A stretch of DNA of 57,652 nucleotides. It comes from Rhizophagus sp. LPA8_4_AMF. Lineage: Eukaryota > Glomeromycota > Glomeromycetes > Glomerales > Glomeraceae. A program made the position numbers and the translations under genes. A model generated the notes under the pieces. That model ran no database searches, was not told the DNA's origin, and was given only the letters and a program-made list of their open reading frames with translations. Shown in pieces: positions 37,701 through 49,675 of the stretch. The stretch lies in assembly GCA_021464525.1 (NCBI GenBank), contig JADRCO010000077.1, positions 1-57,652 on the forward strand, given 5' to 3'. Positions within the stretch are counted from its first letter, which is position 1, and every line of letters begins with the position of its first letter.

Positions 37701-37900
37701 TACATAATTCTTTTTAGATAAAATTAATTGAATATAAGTTGGGAGTGTCGGAGATTCAAGCTGTAATGAGATTACCAAATGGACTAATTAATGGTAAGTA
37801 TGAAATCTTAAACTTTTATTTTAAATGAATTATTATTAACTGATGAATTTTTTTAGCTGCAAGTGATTACAGAAAACATGGAATTGCAGCAGGATATTAA
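34746..37900 (+). CDS. Gamma-glutamyltransferase, type II membrane form
   Basis: Nineteen exons (34746-34932, 35011-35094, 35165-35255, 35337-35480, 35538-35573, 35649-35745, 35827-35979, 36065-36190, 36260-36369, 36457-36476, 36555-36595, 36676-36750, 36816-36932, 37021-37153, 37208-37332, 37426-37512, 37582-37644, 37718-37793, 37857-37900) give 602 residues. A short N-terminal tail precedes one membrane helix (about 36-60, IAIILTIFVGIILVIVGIA), so the enzyme faces the vacuole or outside. Family hallmarks: GGSAVDAAIAAELCVG, DFRETAPAAA, SGGPVLLSMLNIL, GGSGGSRI. Self-processing should occur before Thr409 in DHGTTHIS, the nucleophile that starts the small subunit. It hydrolyses glutathione and transfers the gamma-glutamyl group to amino acids or peptides. 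No frameshift or missing residue seen. Exon 10 is only 20 nt. Confidence 0.95.
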
Positions 37901-40900
37901 TTAAATTTATTTATTAAAAAGTTATTTATTTATTTATTTTTATATAATATATTTTTTAATTAATTAACTATCCTCTATTTAAAATGAATTTGTATATGGT
38001 AAATACATGAAATAAATTGAGATCTAATTTAACACAATTCATGGCTTAGTAATTTAATTAAATAAATATTTCAAATTAAAAATGACTACTACTGTTATAT
38101 CAGCAATAATCAATTAATCGATTGTAGCTTAAATTAACTTTTTAAATGTCATTAGCTTACTATCGGGAACATTTCTTGTTGGAGGCGGACAGAGGCATCT
38201 TTCGGTCGAAATTGACAAGTATACAGTAGCTGGCGTTAATATGAACATGGACATAAAAGACCGGACGTGGACCAGTCGGTCAATGTCCTTGTACACTTCT
38301 CATGATAACACTGCTGTCAGGCAATCACCACTTGACGCAATTTTTTAAATGAAAATAATAATATAGTGTTTATTTACTTTCTCCCAATCTCTTTTTTAAA
38401 ACATGAACATATTGAGCGCGTTCACAAATTCAATTGAATTGGATTGACCGTTGGATTGGATTAATGATTTTGGGTAACAAATTTTTTGAAAACAACAATT
38501 CGCTCATATATGGTATATCGACTCGATCCAATCTATTATGGAATGATGATCTATAATTGGTACCAAACAAATTTTAATTATAGAAATTTGTTTAACTATG
38601 TATATATTTTGTTAATATTACCGTGATTTTGATAAAAACTAAAATATTTAATATTTATTACATGATTTTCAGAAAATGCGTATAATTAACTAACATCTGA
38701 TAATCTGATATGAATTAGCTGTCAAACAAGATCGTCACTTCCAAATTTAGTCGTTATAAAATGGCTCTTTGTCTTCGCATCTTTGCGGCCTAAACTCAAT
38801 AAATGTTATTTTAGAAGATGATTCAAATCTCTCTTTTCATGTAAATATTTTGAACTGAAGAGATACTCTCGATCATCTTATAATATATTGATTATTAGAC
38901 ATAAATTTTCTTCATAAAATACTCTTAAAATTTTATAAATTAAAATCATTGATAATTAATATCATTGTTTTAAATAATGGGAAAAATTGAGAATATTTAA
39001 TATTGATTTATCGTGAAAGGACGTCTTGCCCTTTTTATATTTACATCTATGAATAAATAGTGGATACCACTCCGCCAAATAATTTATTATTTTCCAAATT
39101 ATCAGGCAAATTCATTAGTAATTTCGAAACTCTAAGGGATTGCTGTAATGAAAAAAGGTAGAATATTTTTAATAAAATTTTAACACTAATAAAATTTGCT
39201 TTAATAAATACGCTTGTTAACTTTATATTTAGAATAAATCAAATCAAACAAAATATAAATTCTCAAAATCTTATCAAATAAAACACAAAACAACCGAATT
39301 CAATAACCAACATTATTAAATCAGTTATCATTGTTGTTTTTGAAGTAATGAAAAATCGCTCAATGATTAACGTATGAACAACATTATTTTAACGATTTCA
39401 GAATTTATTGCTGGGAACAAAATTAATCATCTAGTGCCACTAACGATCTATTATTACAAATAATTATCAATATAATTATTAACTCAAGATATTATTTATT
39501 GCACGCTCAATAAATTGGTGCTCAGCTATGTTACCATTATAATAAGAAAAAAAGAAGAAATAAAAAAAATCTTGTAAAAAGGAATTTCTTAAAAGCCTTA
39601 CATTAAATCACGTGACCATGATATAAACAGTTAACTGTCAACTTTAATGCTTTCACGCATATATATTGGATAAAGAAATATTTGCATAACAGATGTTTTT
39701 TGCAGTTATATCTGCAAAACATTCACGTTAACCATGTTAGTCCAATTGATTGAACAATAGGCGTAGATCACAAATTTGGTTAGGAGTGAATGGAGATAAA
39801 ATCAACAACATTTTAAAAAGCCGATTATTACAAATTAAATCAATTTAATGATATTTTTTCCGAATATAAACAATATAAACAATATGTTGAGTTATTAATA
39901 TCATAAATATAATTTTATTCATTGTATTTCTTCTTGTATTTGTATGGCCATAATTCAATGTATTATTTATATTTATTCCACACTTAAAAAATGTAATACT
40001 ATTATTAATGGGAAAAATCAAAAGTATAAATTATATATTATATTATATTATGTGTGTATTGTATTCACCAATATCTTTTATTCCATAAAATTCAATAAAA
40101 CATTAATTTATCATGAAACATTAAAAATAATAGTATATTAATGTAATGTATATGAATATGATATCAAAGTTTCAAATTTTTTTTATTGGTCATTTTAAAT
40201 GGCAAAATATATTAATATATTATTTACTTTAATTATATAATTTTTTTAATGCGATTCGATTCGATTGGAAAAATCGAAATACATTGTATTATACTCAAAG
40301 CATAATGAAAAGAATGGTTATCTCTTTCAAAATGTTGCCATATGTTTTCTCATAAAAAATATATATGCTTTTTAAAAATACACATAAAATGATGTACATC
40401 CTAACTATTCACTTTTTTAGAAATATTTAAATGGAAATTATTTATTACATTGAAAACGTAATCATTATATATATATTTCTTACATTAAAATTTATGGTTG
40501 CATATATTCCATACAAACTAATTTATTTTTGGTTCACGTACTGTACATATGTATATGATCGAATATTTTGCATTTTCAAGTAATTTTTATTTATTACTTT
40601 TTTTATGCTTCGTTATTTATTTAATTTGAATAAAATTTAGTAATGTGAAAAAGCAAATTAAAAATATAGAGATTCTAATATGATTGAGCAAAGTAATATC
40701 ATAAAAATTTAATTAGCAATATTGAAAGCGTCAAGAAAAAAAATGTGATCTATTATTTAATTTTAAAGTAAACTATATAAAATACTGTATATAAAATATA
40801 TTAAGAAATTTGATGAAAGAGCGACGATCTCTTTGTTCCCTTTGTTAATTATCCTATTTAGTAGTAGACGAATATCGAAAGAACCGAAAATTAATATATA

Positions 40901-40996
40901 ATGTCTGATTTTTGAATTTAAAATTTTAAAAATTGGGAATTCAAATTCATCAATTGAAATTTAAAAATTGTATTTTTTTGTTTCGCTTTTTTGAAA
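37901..40996. other. 3.1 kb intergenic region with one GC-richer island
   Basis: Very AT-rich with stops in all frames; short frames around 39944 look random. The only distinct segment is the island at 38155-38348. No tRNA, rRNA, repeat array or transposon end was recognised. Confidence 0.5.
38155..38348 (+). other. GC-richer island with a short open frame
   Basis: About 190 bp of clearly higher GC than its surroundings. The plus strand stays open for about 70 codons (including VEIDKYTVAGVNMNMD and TSHDNTAVRQSPLD) to a TAA at 38346. There is no ATG before the middle of the frame. It could be an exon fragment, a relic or part of a non-coding RNA; no family recognised. Confidence 0.3.
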
Positions 40997-42160
40997 ATGT
41001 CTTCTAATAACGCAGAACTTTTGGCCTCCGCTCTTACATCATTAACAGGTTCAAAAGTTATAACTCAATCAGAATATTTAAATCTCGCAGCATCAAATGG
41101 AAATAACGCGACTTATCAAAATATAAATCTTTTATCACTTCATAATTCTTATTTAGTTTCAACTTCTCAACAAAATAATGAAAATCTTTCATGTTTAAAT
41201 TATTGTCTTTTGCAAGAAACACAACAATTTATTTATTTTTCTAATTCCCAATTTATTTCTCAACCAAATCTTTCTTTAACCTTTCAACCATCTTCTTATT
41301 CTCCTAATCATGTACAAAATCATTTTCAACAAAATTCTCAACAAATTCAACAACAAATTTCACAAGATTCACAAAAATTAATCACTATTACTATTAATAT
41401 CAAAGCATTAAATGGTCAAATAATTCCAATTAATAATGTACCAATAATGGCAAAAATTTCTGCTATAAAATTTCATATTGAAAATAAAACAAGAATTCCA
41501 TCAAATCAACAACGATTAATTTATTCAGGAGTTCATTTAAAAGATAATTTAACTTTATTGGATTATAATATTTTGAATAATAATTCAATAATTTATTTAA
41601 TTGGTCAAATATTAGGAGATGTAATAAGTTTTATAGATTCAGATTTTCTTGATCCAATGTATGATTGTGATTTTACTAATATAAATGATAATAATAAACG
41701 ATTTATGAGAGGATCACATGAATATCGTAGACCATGTGGTTGGAAGCGTATAGCCGTTAAAGTATTAAATAAATATGATGATAATTATTGGTTAGGAAAA
41801 GCAGCCAAAAAGGGTACCTGGAGGTATGAATCAGATCCAAAGGAATGGCCAGTTTCTTATCACGGTACAAATAAATTTAACGCAAAATCTATCGCTGAAA
41901 CTGGATTCGATATAACAAAGGGAAAAAGGTTTAAATTTGGATATGGAATTTATTCTACACCCGATATTAATATTGCAGCCTTATATGCGAATACATTTAT
42001 TCATAATAATGAAGAATATTGTTTAGTATTTCAAAACAGGGTTAATCCTAAAACTTTAATTAGAATTCCTACTAATATTGGTGAATATTGGATAAGTCCA
42101 AATAGTGATGATATTAGACCTTATGGTATTTGTATTAAAAAACTTTTACCACGAAATTGA
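40997..42160 (+). CDS. Ubiquitin-like domain plus PARP-like ADP-ribosyltransferase-fold protein
   Basis: A single-exon frame of 387 residues from the ATG at 40997. Residues 1-125 are Gln/Asn/Ser-rich and probably disordered. About 127-205 is a diverged ubiquitin-like domain (IPSNQQRLIYSGVHLKDN, LLDYNILNNNSIIYL, compare [18 protein letters not shown] in ubiquitin). It lacks a C-terminal di-glycine, so it is a fixed module, not a modifier. About 240-385 has the pattern of a PARP-like ADP-ribosyltransferase fold: YHGT (first His motif), then a conserved SIAETGFD, then FGYGIYSTP with the second-motif Tyr, then a beta strand YCLVFQNRV. The third catalytic position (Glu/Gln) cannot be fixed by eye, so catalysis is uncertain. 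Binding of ubiquitin receptors combined with ADP-ribosylation would be the simplest role, but this is inference. Confidence 0.65.
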   Translation: MSSNNAELLASALTSLTGSKVITQSEYLNLAASNGNNATYQNINLLSLHNSYLVSTSQQNNENLSCLNYCLLQETQQFIYFSNSQFISQPNLSLTFQPSSYSPNHVQNHFQQNSQQIQQQISQDSQKLITITINIKALNGQIIPINNVPIMAKISAIKFHIENKTRIPSNQQRLIYSGVHLKDNLTLLDYNILNNNSIIYLIGQILGDVISFIDSDFLDPMYDCDFTNINDNNKRFMRGSHEYRRPCGWKRIAVKVLNKYDDNYWLGKAAKKGTWRYESDPKEWPVSYHGTNKFNAKSIAETGFDITKGKRFKFGYGIYSTPDINIAALYANTFIHNNEEYCLVFQNRVNPKTLIRIPTNIGEYWISPNSDDIRPYGICIKKLLPRN

Positions 42161-43573
42161 TTAAACATACTGTAATATTAAAGTTTTTGGATCCAACCAA
42201 TTAGGGATAGTAAATCTATTTGCATTGATGTTGATCCTTTTTTGGACCAGTTTTGCTTCATTCTAAAATGTACATTTTAAAAATAATTTGTGTTACGTAC
42301 TTTATGCAGAATATTAAACTTTATGCGTCTTATTATTATGAAACAATAATTCAATGAATAAATAAAAGAAATATAGTAACGTTAACCAAATAAGTCACAA
42401 AATAAAAGAATCTATGTAAAATCGACCAACAGTAATTCATTAAACCATTTGAAACGATTAAAGTGGATTCATTGGATATTAAGTTATTTAGCATATGAAA
42501 AATCAGAAACTTTATCCTTTATATATAATTCCATATTCGTTAAATAAAAATTACAATTAGTCATATAATTTAGAATTTATAATTATAATTTGATAAATCA
42601 AATTTATAATTAATACGAAAAAAACAAATAGAAGGTAATTTACCGTAAATTTCTCAATGGTATAAAATTATTTGTTTTTGGAAAAAAAGGAAATTTTATT
42701 TTTGGATTAATCTAAATAATGATGTCAATTTACATAAACTAAAAAGTCCTTATAATATATTTTTTTCTGCACAAAATTATTTGGAATTCAATTTTCATTC
42801 TGATGAGAAGAATTTTCTAAGATTACGAATAAACCTTTATTTCAAACGCTTTGTCATTATTCTTTACATATTGCACTACGTTTCCTCATTCCAACCAAAC
42901 AGTCGCGATCTAACAAATTTGTTAAATGATAATTCGAAATAAATCTTTCGGTCTTTAAAATATTAGTAGTTATAAATATGAAATCACTTAATAAGGTAAT
43001 TATTACAGTTTCATATGTAAATTGAAAGTGCAAAATAACGTAAATTATAAATATTTGGTAATATTTATTTATTTCTTTCTTTTATTGTATTTCTTTTTTT
43101 ACGGTAAAGATACATTGGTAATATTCTTTAATCTACGTATTTGATCGGATTTTTTTTTCCCGAATAATAGGCATTCACATGGAATAATGCTTACCTTATC
43201 AGTTATTGGTTACCTGGCATAATAAAATTAAATGAATTGATCGAATTTGATAAATTTTTTTTTTTTTTTTTTTTGAAGCTTCTGCAATTGGATATTGTTT
43301 TAAATTACATTTTATTCTTAACTTGGAAAAAGTTTGAAGATTGGAAATGTTGAAGCTTGTGCAAAATACTTTCAAAACTTTGAAGCCAAGATGTAATATT
43401 GTTTGTCATCTTTTTCACAAAACTGTGTTACATTTTTTAAGTTTATTTTCTTTTTAAAAAGGCAAATTTTTTCAATGGTCAACTTTTTGTTTTTCAATGA
43501 AAAAAAAAATAAGAGAAGATTATTAATAAAACTTCTTTAAAATAATAATATTAACGCGTTAATATTATTTAAG
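42161..43573. other. Intergenic, no supported gene
   Basis: AT-rich sequence with homopolymer runs (a T run at about 43255-43275) and no coherent frame. A perfect palindrome TTAACGCGTTAA lies at 43551-43562, just upstream of the ATG at 43574. No RNA gene recognised. Confidence 0.5.
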
Positions 43574-44281
43574 ATGGAACCGCCTCCTTTACCCATACCT
43601 GATAACAATGAATATCCTGAATCAACCAACAATATTTATTCGAATGAATTTTCACAACCAGTAACAAATAAATCCCAAAATAATTATTGTAATTGTAATA
43701 GTTGTCTTTCTTCTTATGATAATAATACATTTATTAGCAATAATTTTAATATTACTGCTAATCCACCACTTATACAACAGTTTATCAATGATGCTAACGA
43801 AAGAAGTTCTCCAATCTTCATTCCAAAGGAAGAACAACATATTATTGGTAATGAACAACAGATAATAGTAGACCATAATAATTTACAACCTATTCCAGAT
43901 ATTTCATCTGATACAACTGTTAATTCTCAACCGAATTATATCGAACTTTTTAAGATAGAAATTTCCGGGGTTGAAATTGTTGTTAGAAAAAAATCATTAC
44001 AAAATTTGAATTATAATTCAGAAACACAACAACAAAATCAACAGAATAATGAACAAGTTACTTCAAATTTAACTAATCGAGTTGGAAGAATTCAGAATAG
44101 AATGCATCCATATCAAATACCAATTGAACATAATTTTAAACATAATAAAATGAATAACGGTGATATTTCCGTTATTCCCAAACAATATTATTCTTGCCCC
44201 CGTACTTATGCTGATATAACTCCACAAATAAATCAACAAGGCCACATTTCTGATATTAATCAAAATTACGCTAATCAATAA
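43574..44281 (+). CDS. Asn/Gln/Pro-rich hypothetical protein
   Basis: A 235-residue frame from the first ATG after an AT-rich leader. It is low complexity almost throughout (Asn, Gln, Ser and Pro), with a cysteine cluster NYCNCNSCLSSY near residues 39-50. One short structured-looking segment (YIELFKIEISGVEIVVRKK, about 117-135) and a basic stretch RVGRIQNRMHPYQIP near 170-185 are the only features. No membrane segment or signal peptide. It could be an intrinsically disordered regulatory protein or a first exon of something larger. No family recognised. Confidence 0.55.
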   Translation: MEPPPLPIPDNNEYPESTNNIYSNEFSQPVTNKSQNNYCNCNSCLSSYDNNTFISNNFNITANPPLIQQFINDANERSSPIFIPKEEQHIIGNEQQIIVDHNNLQPIPDISSDTTVNSQPNYIELFKIEISGVEIVVRKKSLQNLNYNSETQQQNQQNNEQVTSNLTNRVGRIQNRMHPYQIPIEHNFKHNKMNNGDISVIPKQYYSCPRTYADITPQINQQGHISDINQNYANQ

Positions 44282-44811
44282 TTATAGCTATATTCTATTT
44301 ATGTTAAAATTTAAGTATGAAATAAGATTTTATTTATGGTATAAGCATAATGTAGAGTTTAAACTGATTACGCTTTAATTTGATTATGCAACTGATAATC
44401 ACATGATTTAAGAAATATCACATTTGATTATGCATTTTACCCTGTATAATCACATGATTTATGAAATATTAGTTATTTACACATTAACTGTTAACAATTG
44501 ATAATCACATGATCTATGAAATGTTTTCTCCAAATATATACATATTTTTTAATTTAACTTTAGTAAGCATTATGTCCGGATACGATGCTTTATTTGTACG
44601 TTATTTCTTTATTGTCATGTGTAGATACATCGTACGCCCAATCATTGTTCATTTTTAGTTAGTCAACATTTTGCTACTGTTCAACCTATTTTACGCCCAG
44701 AAAAAAAAAAAATAATTAATTATAAATAAAGCATTTTAAGCATTTACGAAAGAAATTATAATCTTACAAACCCGATATTGTTTTTTTATTGGGACGATAA
44801 TCCATATTAAA
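44282..44811. other. Intergenic region carrying three E-box-like repeats
   Basis: 530 bp between the Asn-rich gene and the F-box gene. Besides the repeated ATAATCACATGAT motif described separately, it shows only AT-rich sequence and an A run at 44701-44711. Probably includes the F-box promoter. Confidence 0.5.
44394..44523. repeat. Three copies of an ATAATCACATGAT motif
   Basis: Near-identical 23-25 bp units (GATAATCACATGATTTAAGAA and variants) start at 44394, 44445 and 44500, spaced 51 and 55 bp. The core TCACATGA is a near-palindromic E-box-type octamer. They lie about 290-420 bp upstream of the F-box start codon. Confidence 0.7.
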
Positions 44812-46641
44812 ATGGCAGAAAACAAAGCGAATATTATCACAATCTTAGATCCAGCATATTCTGAATGTTATGAAATTATTATGAAACCTTTAAAAGATGA
44901 TATAATAACCTTATATTCATGTATCCTTGTAAATAGATCCTTTTGTAGAGTTTTTATTCCTGTTCTTTGGAGGAATCCTTTTAAATTTGTTAAACAAGAT
45001 AATGAATTAATTAAAATAATTAATACCCTAATTCACTGTCTTAACCCAACCATTAAAAATGATTTAGTAAATAAAGAACTAATTAAATTGGAGGGACTTC
45101 CTACATCTCAAACATATTTTAAATATCATACTTTAATTAAAGAATTTGAATTAAATCCTTTACAAAGAGGAATAAGACTTTGGACTTCAGGTCATTTAAC
45201 TCAAACGTTAACTAGAAGAAGTATTAGTAGAAGAGTATTAAAAATTAATAAATATATTGGTAATTTACTTTTTGATAAAGAAAATCAATATGATTCTCTT
45301 AATATATATCATAATGAATTATTGAATGGATTAAGATCTTTATTCGATATTTGTAAATTTGATAATTATAAAAAAAGTTTGACAGAAGTAAATAAATTAT
45401 CTGTAGGATTTTTTCATGGAAATACTACGGATTTAATTTTACCAATTACGGAAAATTTTTTAAAACTTCAAAATAAATTATCACCAAATATTCAACACTT
45501 ACAAATTTCTATTGATACTATTAAAGAACATGAAGAATTTTCTAGAAATTTGATTCATTTTATTAAATCACAAAAAAAATTAAAATCTTTAACAACAAAT
45601 ACTTTTTGGATAAAAGATGAATTTATTCAACCTTTTATTAATTCTTTACAAAAACAATCAACTTGTTTAACTTTCCTTAAATTACAAGATCAAAAAATTT
45701 CTATTGAATTATTAGTATCTATACTTAAATCTTTACCTAATTTAATCACTCTTTACCTTGATATTAAACATACAGATTATGTATATGAAAGTGATCCTTC
45801 TAATTTAATAAGTCATGTCTATTTTAATAATTTAAAACATTTATATTATGATTCAAAACCAAGAATTATTTGGAATTCTTGGATTGCTTGGAATTCAATC
45901 TCAGATCCAATGTCAATGGATCCAAGTATATTACTTTTTAAACAAATCCTTTTATCATCAAGCAAATTATTTTCTATCAAGATAAATAATAATTTTGTTA
46001 AATATCTTCAAACATATCAACATTATTTAACTCATTTACATATAGTTTTGGATTCTGATTCGTTGGATCATTTAATTAAATTATTAAATAATTTACGTCA
46101 ATTGATTTATTTAAAATTAGATAATTATAGTGATCGTGGTAAAGATCGTTTATTACGTTATAATTATTATTCATTTTTAGAATTTGCTCAAACAATTCCT
46201 AATTCTTTAAGAATTTTTGAGATTAATTTTGAGATTACTAATGGTTATTTAGAAACCTTATTTAATGAAACTCAACTTAATATTCAATGTATTAAGTTAT
46301 ATCATTATATACATTGTAATGCTTCATTAAGAGTTTTCATTGATTACGCAAAAAGTAAAAAATGTTTCAAAGAACTTGGTATTACTTATAATATTATGAA
46401 CTCAATTTCTAAAGATTATATAAATGAAGCAAAAAATTATTTTAATGTAACTCCATTCACTAAGGATGAAATTAATAATCCATTTTATGGTAAGTACAAT
46501 TTATAATCATTTTTTTTAAAAATAATTATTTAGAATTATTAATTAATTTTTTTTATAATAGATGATCCAATAAAAAATTCTTACTGGAGCAGGAGAGTTA
46601 GTGAAAATGCGCCTATAACTATTCCAAAAAATCGAGGATAA
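44812..46641 (+). CDS. F-box-like protein with leucine-rich C-terminal region
   Basis: Two exons: 44812-46489 and 46562-46641 (72-nt intron with GTAAGT donor), 585 residues. Without splicing the frame ends a few codons after the donor; splicing adds DDPIKNSYWSRR and a basic tail. The N-terminus is a diverged F-box (TLYSCILVNRSFCRVFIPVLWRNPFKF, residues about 31-58) preceded by an acidic/hydrophobic lead. The remainder alternates Leu/Ile/Asn-rich repeats (LSPNIQHLQIS, LKSLPNLITLYLDI, LLNNLRQLIYLKLDN) of the degenerate LRR type. Likely a substrate receptor of an SCF ubiquitin ligase. Same A/T-ending codon style as the F-box gene at 15870 but not a close copy of it. Confidence 0.82.
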
Positions 46642-47257
46642 TACATTAAAGTTTTTATAAAAGGATGGGATAACCGGATAAGCCTTGTTTTTGAAATTTT
46701 TCTTTTTTTTAAATTTTGTAATTACTGTATTAAATTTTTCATATTATTACAATTGTAAATTATTATTTATTATTTGCCAATAAAAAAAATTCTTTTAAAA
46801 ATATAATTATTGATTAAGTTGCCATACGATTTATATCTGTTATGATAATCTGCGCTACAAAATTGGGGCGCGTGGCGGCCGTGGCCAAATTATATAGTAT
46901 TTTTATCTATCGATTAATCGAAATGAATAACTATCAAAGAATGTGCATACTCGTTTTAAAATTTTTATAAAATAGAATAAATTGCGGCAGATATAAATAT
47001 ATTTTATATAAACCAATAAAAAACAAAAATTGTGTGTAACATAAACCGATAAACAAATTATCATGCACCTACCTCAATCCAGAGTAAATGTTACGTTGCT
47101 CCGTGTCAAAACCCAAAATAGTTATTTATGTTGTGCCACACAGATTCATAAGGTCATTGTATAATTTCCCACAAATTTTTTATTTTTTCTGTAAAAAAAA
47201 TAATCTCTTTCCAATACGGTCACAATTTTATTTTACATACCAATTTTTATTATAATC
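46642..47257. other. Intergenic, no supported gene
   Basis: AT-rich spacer between the F-box and SUMO genes. A small GC-rich patch (GGGGCGCGTGGCGGCCGTGG, 46863-46882) stands out but has no recognisable role. Likely contains the SUMO promoter. Confidence 0.5.
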
Positions 47258-47826
47258 ATGGCTTTTGATGATCAATCATCTTCACAACTAATCAGGACCA
47301 CAGATACAGCTGATCCATTTATTAGTCTTCGTGTCATTGGAAATGTTAAGTACATGTATTTTATCTTAAAAAAATAATTAATTCATTCAATTTCTTTATT
47401 CTTTATTTCTTTCTTTTTAACACTTAATATCTTTTAATAATTTTATTAGGATCGTAATGAAATGACTTTTAGAGTCAAGAAGACAAAACCTCTTCAAAAA
47501 CTTATGGAAATCTATAGTGAAAGAAATGGGTTATCTATTGGTACTTTGAGATTTTTATATGATGGATTTCGAATTAAGAATGATGACACTCCTGAATCTG
47601 TAAGTTTTGCCAATTTTTTTTTATAATTATTTGATTATTTATTTGTTCAAATAATTAAATTTATATATTGAAATAAATAGCTTGAGATGGAAAATGGTGA
47701 TGCTATCGATGTTATGGTTGAACAAACAGGTTTTTTTTCAATTCAACTTGATATGTCATGATAATATTATTAGCATTTAACATTTATTAAATTTTAATTT
47801 TTTCTTCTTAGGTGGTGGTTTCTAAA
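47258..47826 (+). CDS. SMT3: SUMO (Smt3-like ubiquitin-like modifier)
   Basis: Four exons (47258-47344, 47450-47599, 47681-47729, 47813-47826) encode 99 residues. After an acidic, flexible N-terminus the beta-grasp fold reads ISLRVIGNDRNEMTFRVKKT ending in LEMENGDAIDVMVEQTGG, the SUMO signature. The precursor ends QTGG-GF, so a Ulp-type protease would remove two residues to expose the di-glycine for conjugation through the E1/Ubc9 route. The last coding exon is 14 nt, carrying only the end of the di-glycine motif. No consensus sumoylation site for chains (psi-K-x-E) is obvious in the N-terminal tail. Confidence 0.93.
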
Positions 47827-48156
47827 CTCATGAATTTAAATCTATCATTTTATTTATTTGGTCGTATGTTTTATTATGATGTATTTTTATACGTTATTTC
47901 AAAATAAATAATTTTGAACTTTATGTTGTAAGAGAGATGGGTGATAATCTTTATAAATTATAGTAGATTCAGATACATTATCATTTTTTTATCATAATTG
48001 TTATTAATATATCATTTTATTGTAAATTCTATTTACTAGCTCGCCTTACTTTTAAATATTAATTATTAAATGCTCAAAAATGTTGCACTATTCGTTAATG
48101 GAAAAAAGAGTTAAAAATGAGTTACTATTAATGAGTGATATATCCGGGATATAACA

Positions 48157-48620
48157 TCAAAATAATGGAAATTCTCCTGTAGAATTGACTATTCGGTATG
48201 AACAGTTATATACATATATAGAATAATATGGATAAAAAATTATTGAAATATTGGATTGATCAATTTCACTGGGTATAATACCTTTAGTATTACGTTCCTT
48301 TAATAACATTTTGACCAGAATGATTACAATGACAATATGAATAGTAAGTTTTTGACAATGACAGATGTGATACAGTGTAGAAAAAAAACAAAATTTTTGT
48401 TTAAAGAAGTAAAATATTACCAGCAAGGTGGGCACTTGTACAATGAATGATGTGAATGTTCTCCTATACAAGTTCTTGAAAATGTGATTCCTAAACATGT
48501 GATAGGTTTCAACAACTCAACACCAGCAATATTATCTTTAAAATCTTCAAACCTGCCTTCTTCACTTTCAGTGATGTCATTCTTCCAAAGCTTCAATAAT
48601 ATCAAGATCATTGATTCCTA
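48157..48620 (-). pseudogene. Possible broken gene fragment, unknown family
   Basis: On the minus strand a frame starting MLGINDLDIIEALEE (48620) is followed, after a one-base shift, by NDITESEEGRFEDFKDNIAG and later GEHSHHSLYKCPPCW, which reads like real protein sequence. A further frame continues to 48157. The frame changes suggest decay or undetected introns. Not recognised. Confidence 0.3.
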
Positions 48621-49675
48621 ACATTTCTTTTTTCTTATTCCACTTGAGGTTTGAAATCTTTAAATCATTAATATTGACCAAAATACCATTAATATTATTA
48701 CATTAACCTTCTAAAAATATATAATTTAATGATATCATCTTTCTAAATTTATCATAATTAATAATAAAATAAATAGATTCTTAATTACTGACTTTTAATG
48801 ATAATATTTATACTTTGGAAAAAAAGTATAAAAAGTAAAAAAATTAATTTATTAGTAAAAATTTAAATAAAAAAAATGATTTATGAAATATTATCATAAA
48901 GTATTTATAAATCAGTGTTATGCAATTTTTTATTTATATAACAAATAGGATTCAACATCTAATATATAAATTATTATGGATTTTAGTTAAAATCACCCTT
49001 TTTTACTAAAATTTAAAATTATTTTTTTGCAAATTTCTTAATATCCAGTGGTCCAATTTTGATAAACTTTTTTAAAATTATAGAACTCAATGAAAGCTAC
49101 AAAATAAAAAAGTCCATTAAAATTAGACTACCAAAAGCTAAAAAAATAACATAATTCTAATTTTTAATTTTTTAAAAATAAGTAAATTTACTAAAAATAT
49201 GATTTATTAATTTATAATTTATTTTAGAAATATCTGAAATTTTCAATAAACTATATTTGTAACTAAAATTAAATGCATTATTTTCTTATACCTAGTCAAA
49301 TAAAAAAAATTGTATAACAGTAATTTATAATATTAAAAATAGAAAGCATACAATCTACCTTTAATATAATAAATCCTTAATATAGCGATTTTAATAATCA
49401 CATGACATTCAACCAATCAAATATGATATATTTTCCTTGTTATAGCAAATTAACCAATTAAATTACTTAAATTCTTCACTATAATTTTATAGCAAAGTTA
49501 GGGAGCTTACATATATTATATAATTATTAAAGGAAGGAAAGAGATAATTAAAATCTTATGTTATACTTAATAAAGTCATATGATTTATAATTATTATATT
49601 TGATTGGTTGTTAAATTTAATAAGGGAGGAAGGGGGGGTAAGTTTATATTAAACTGAATATTACGTAATATGTGT

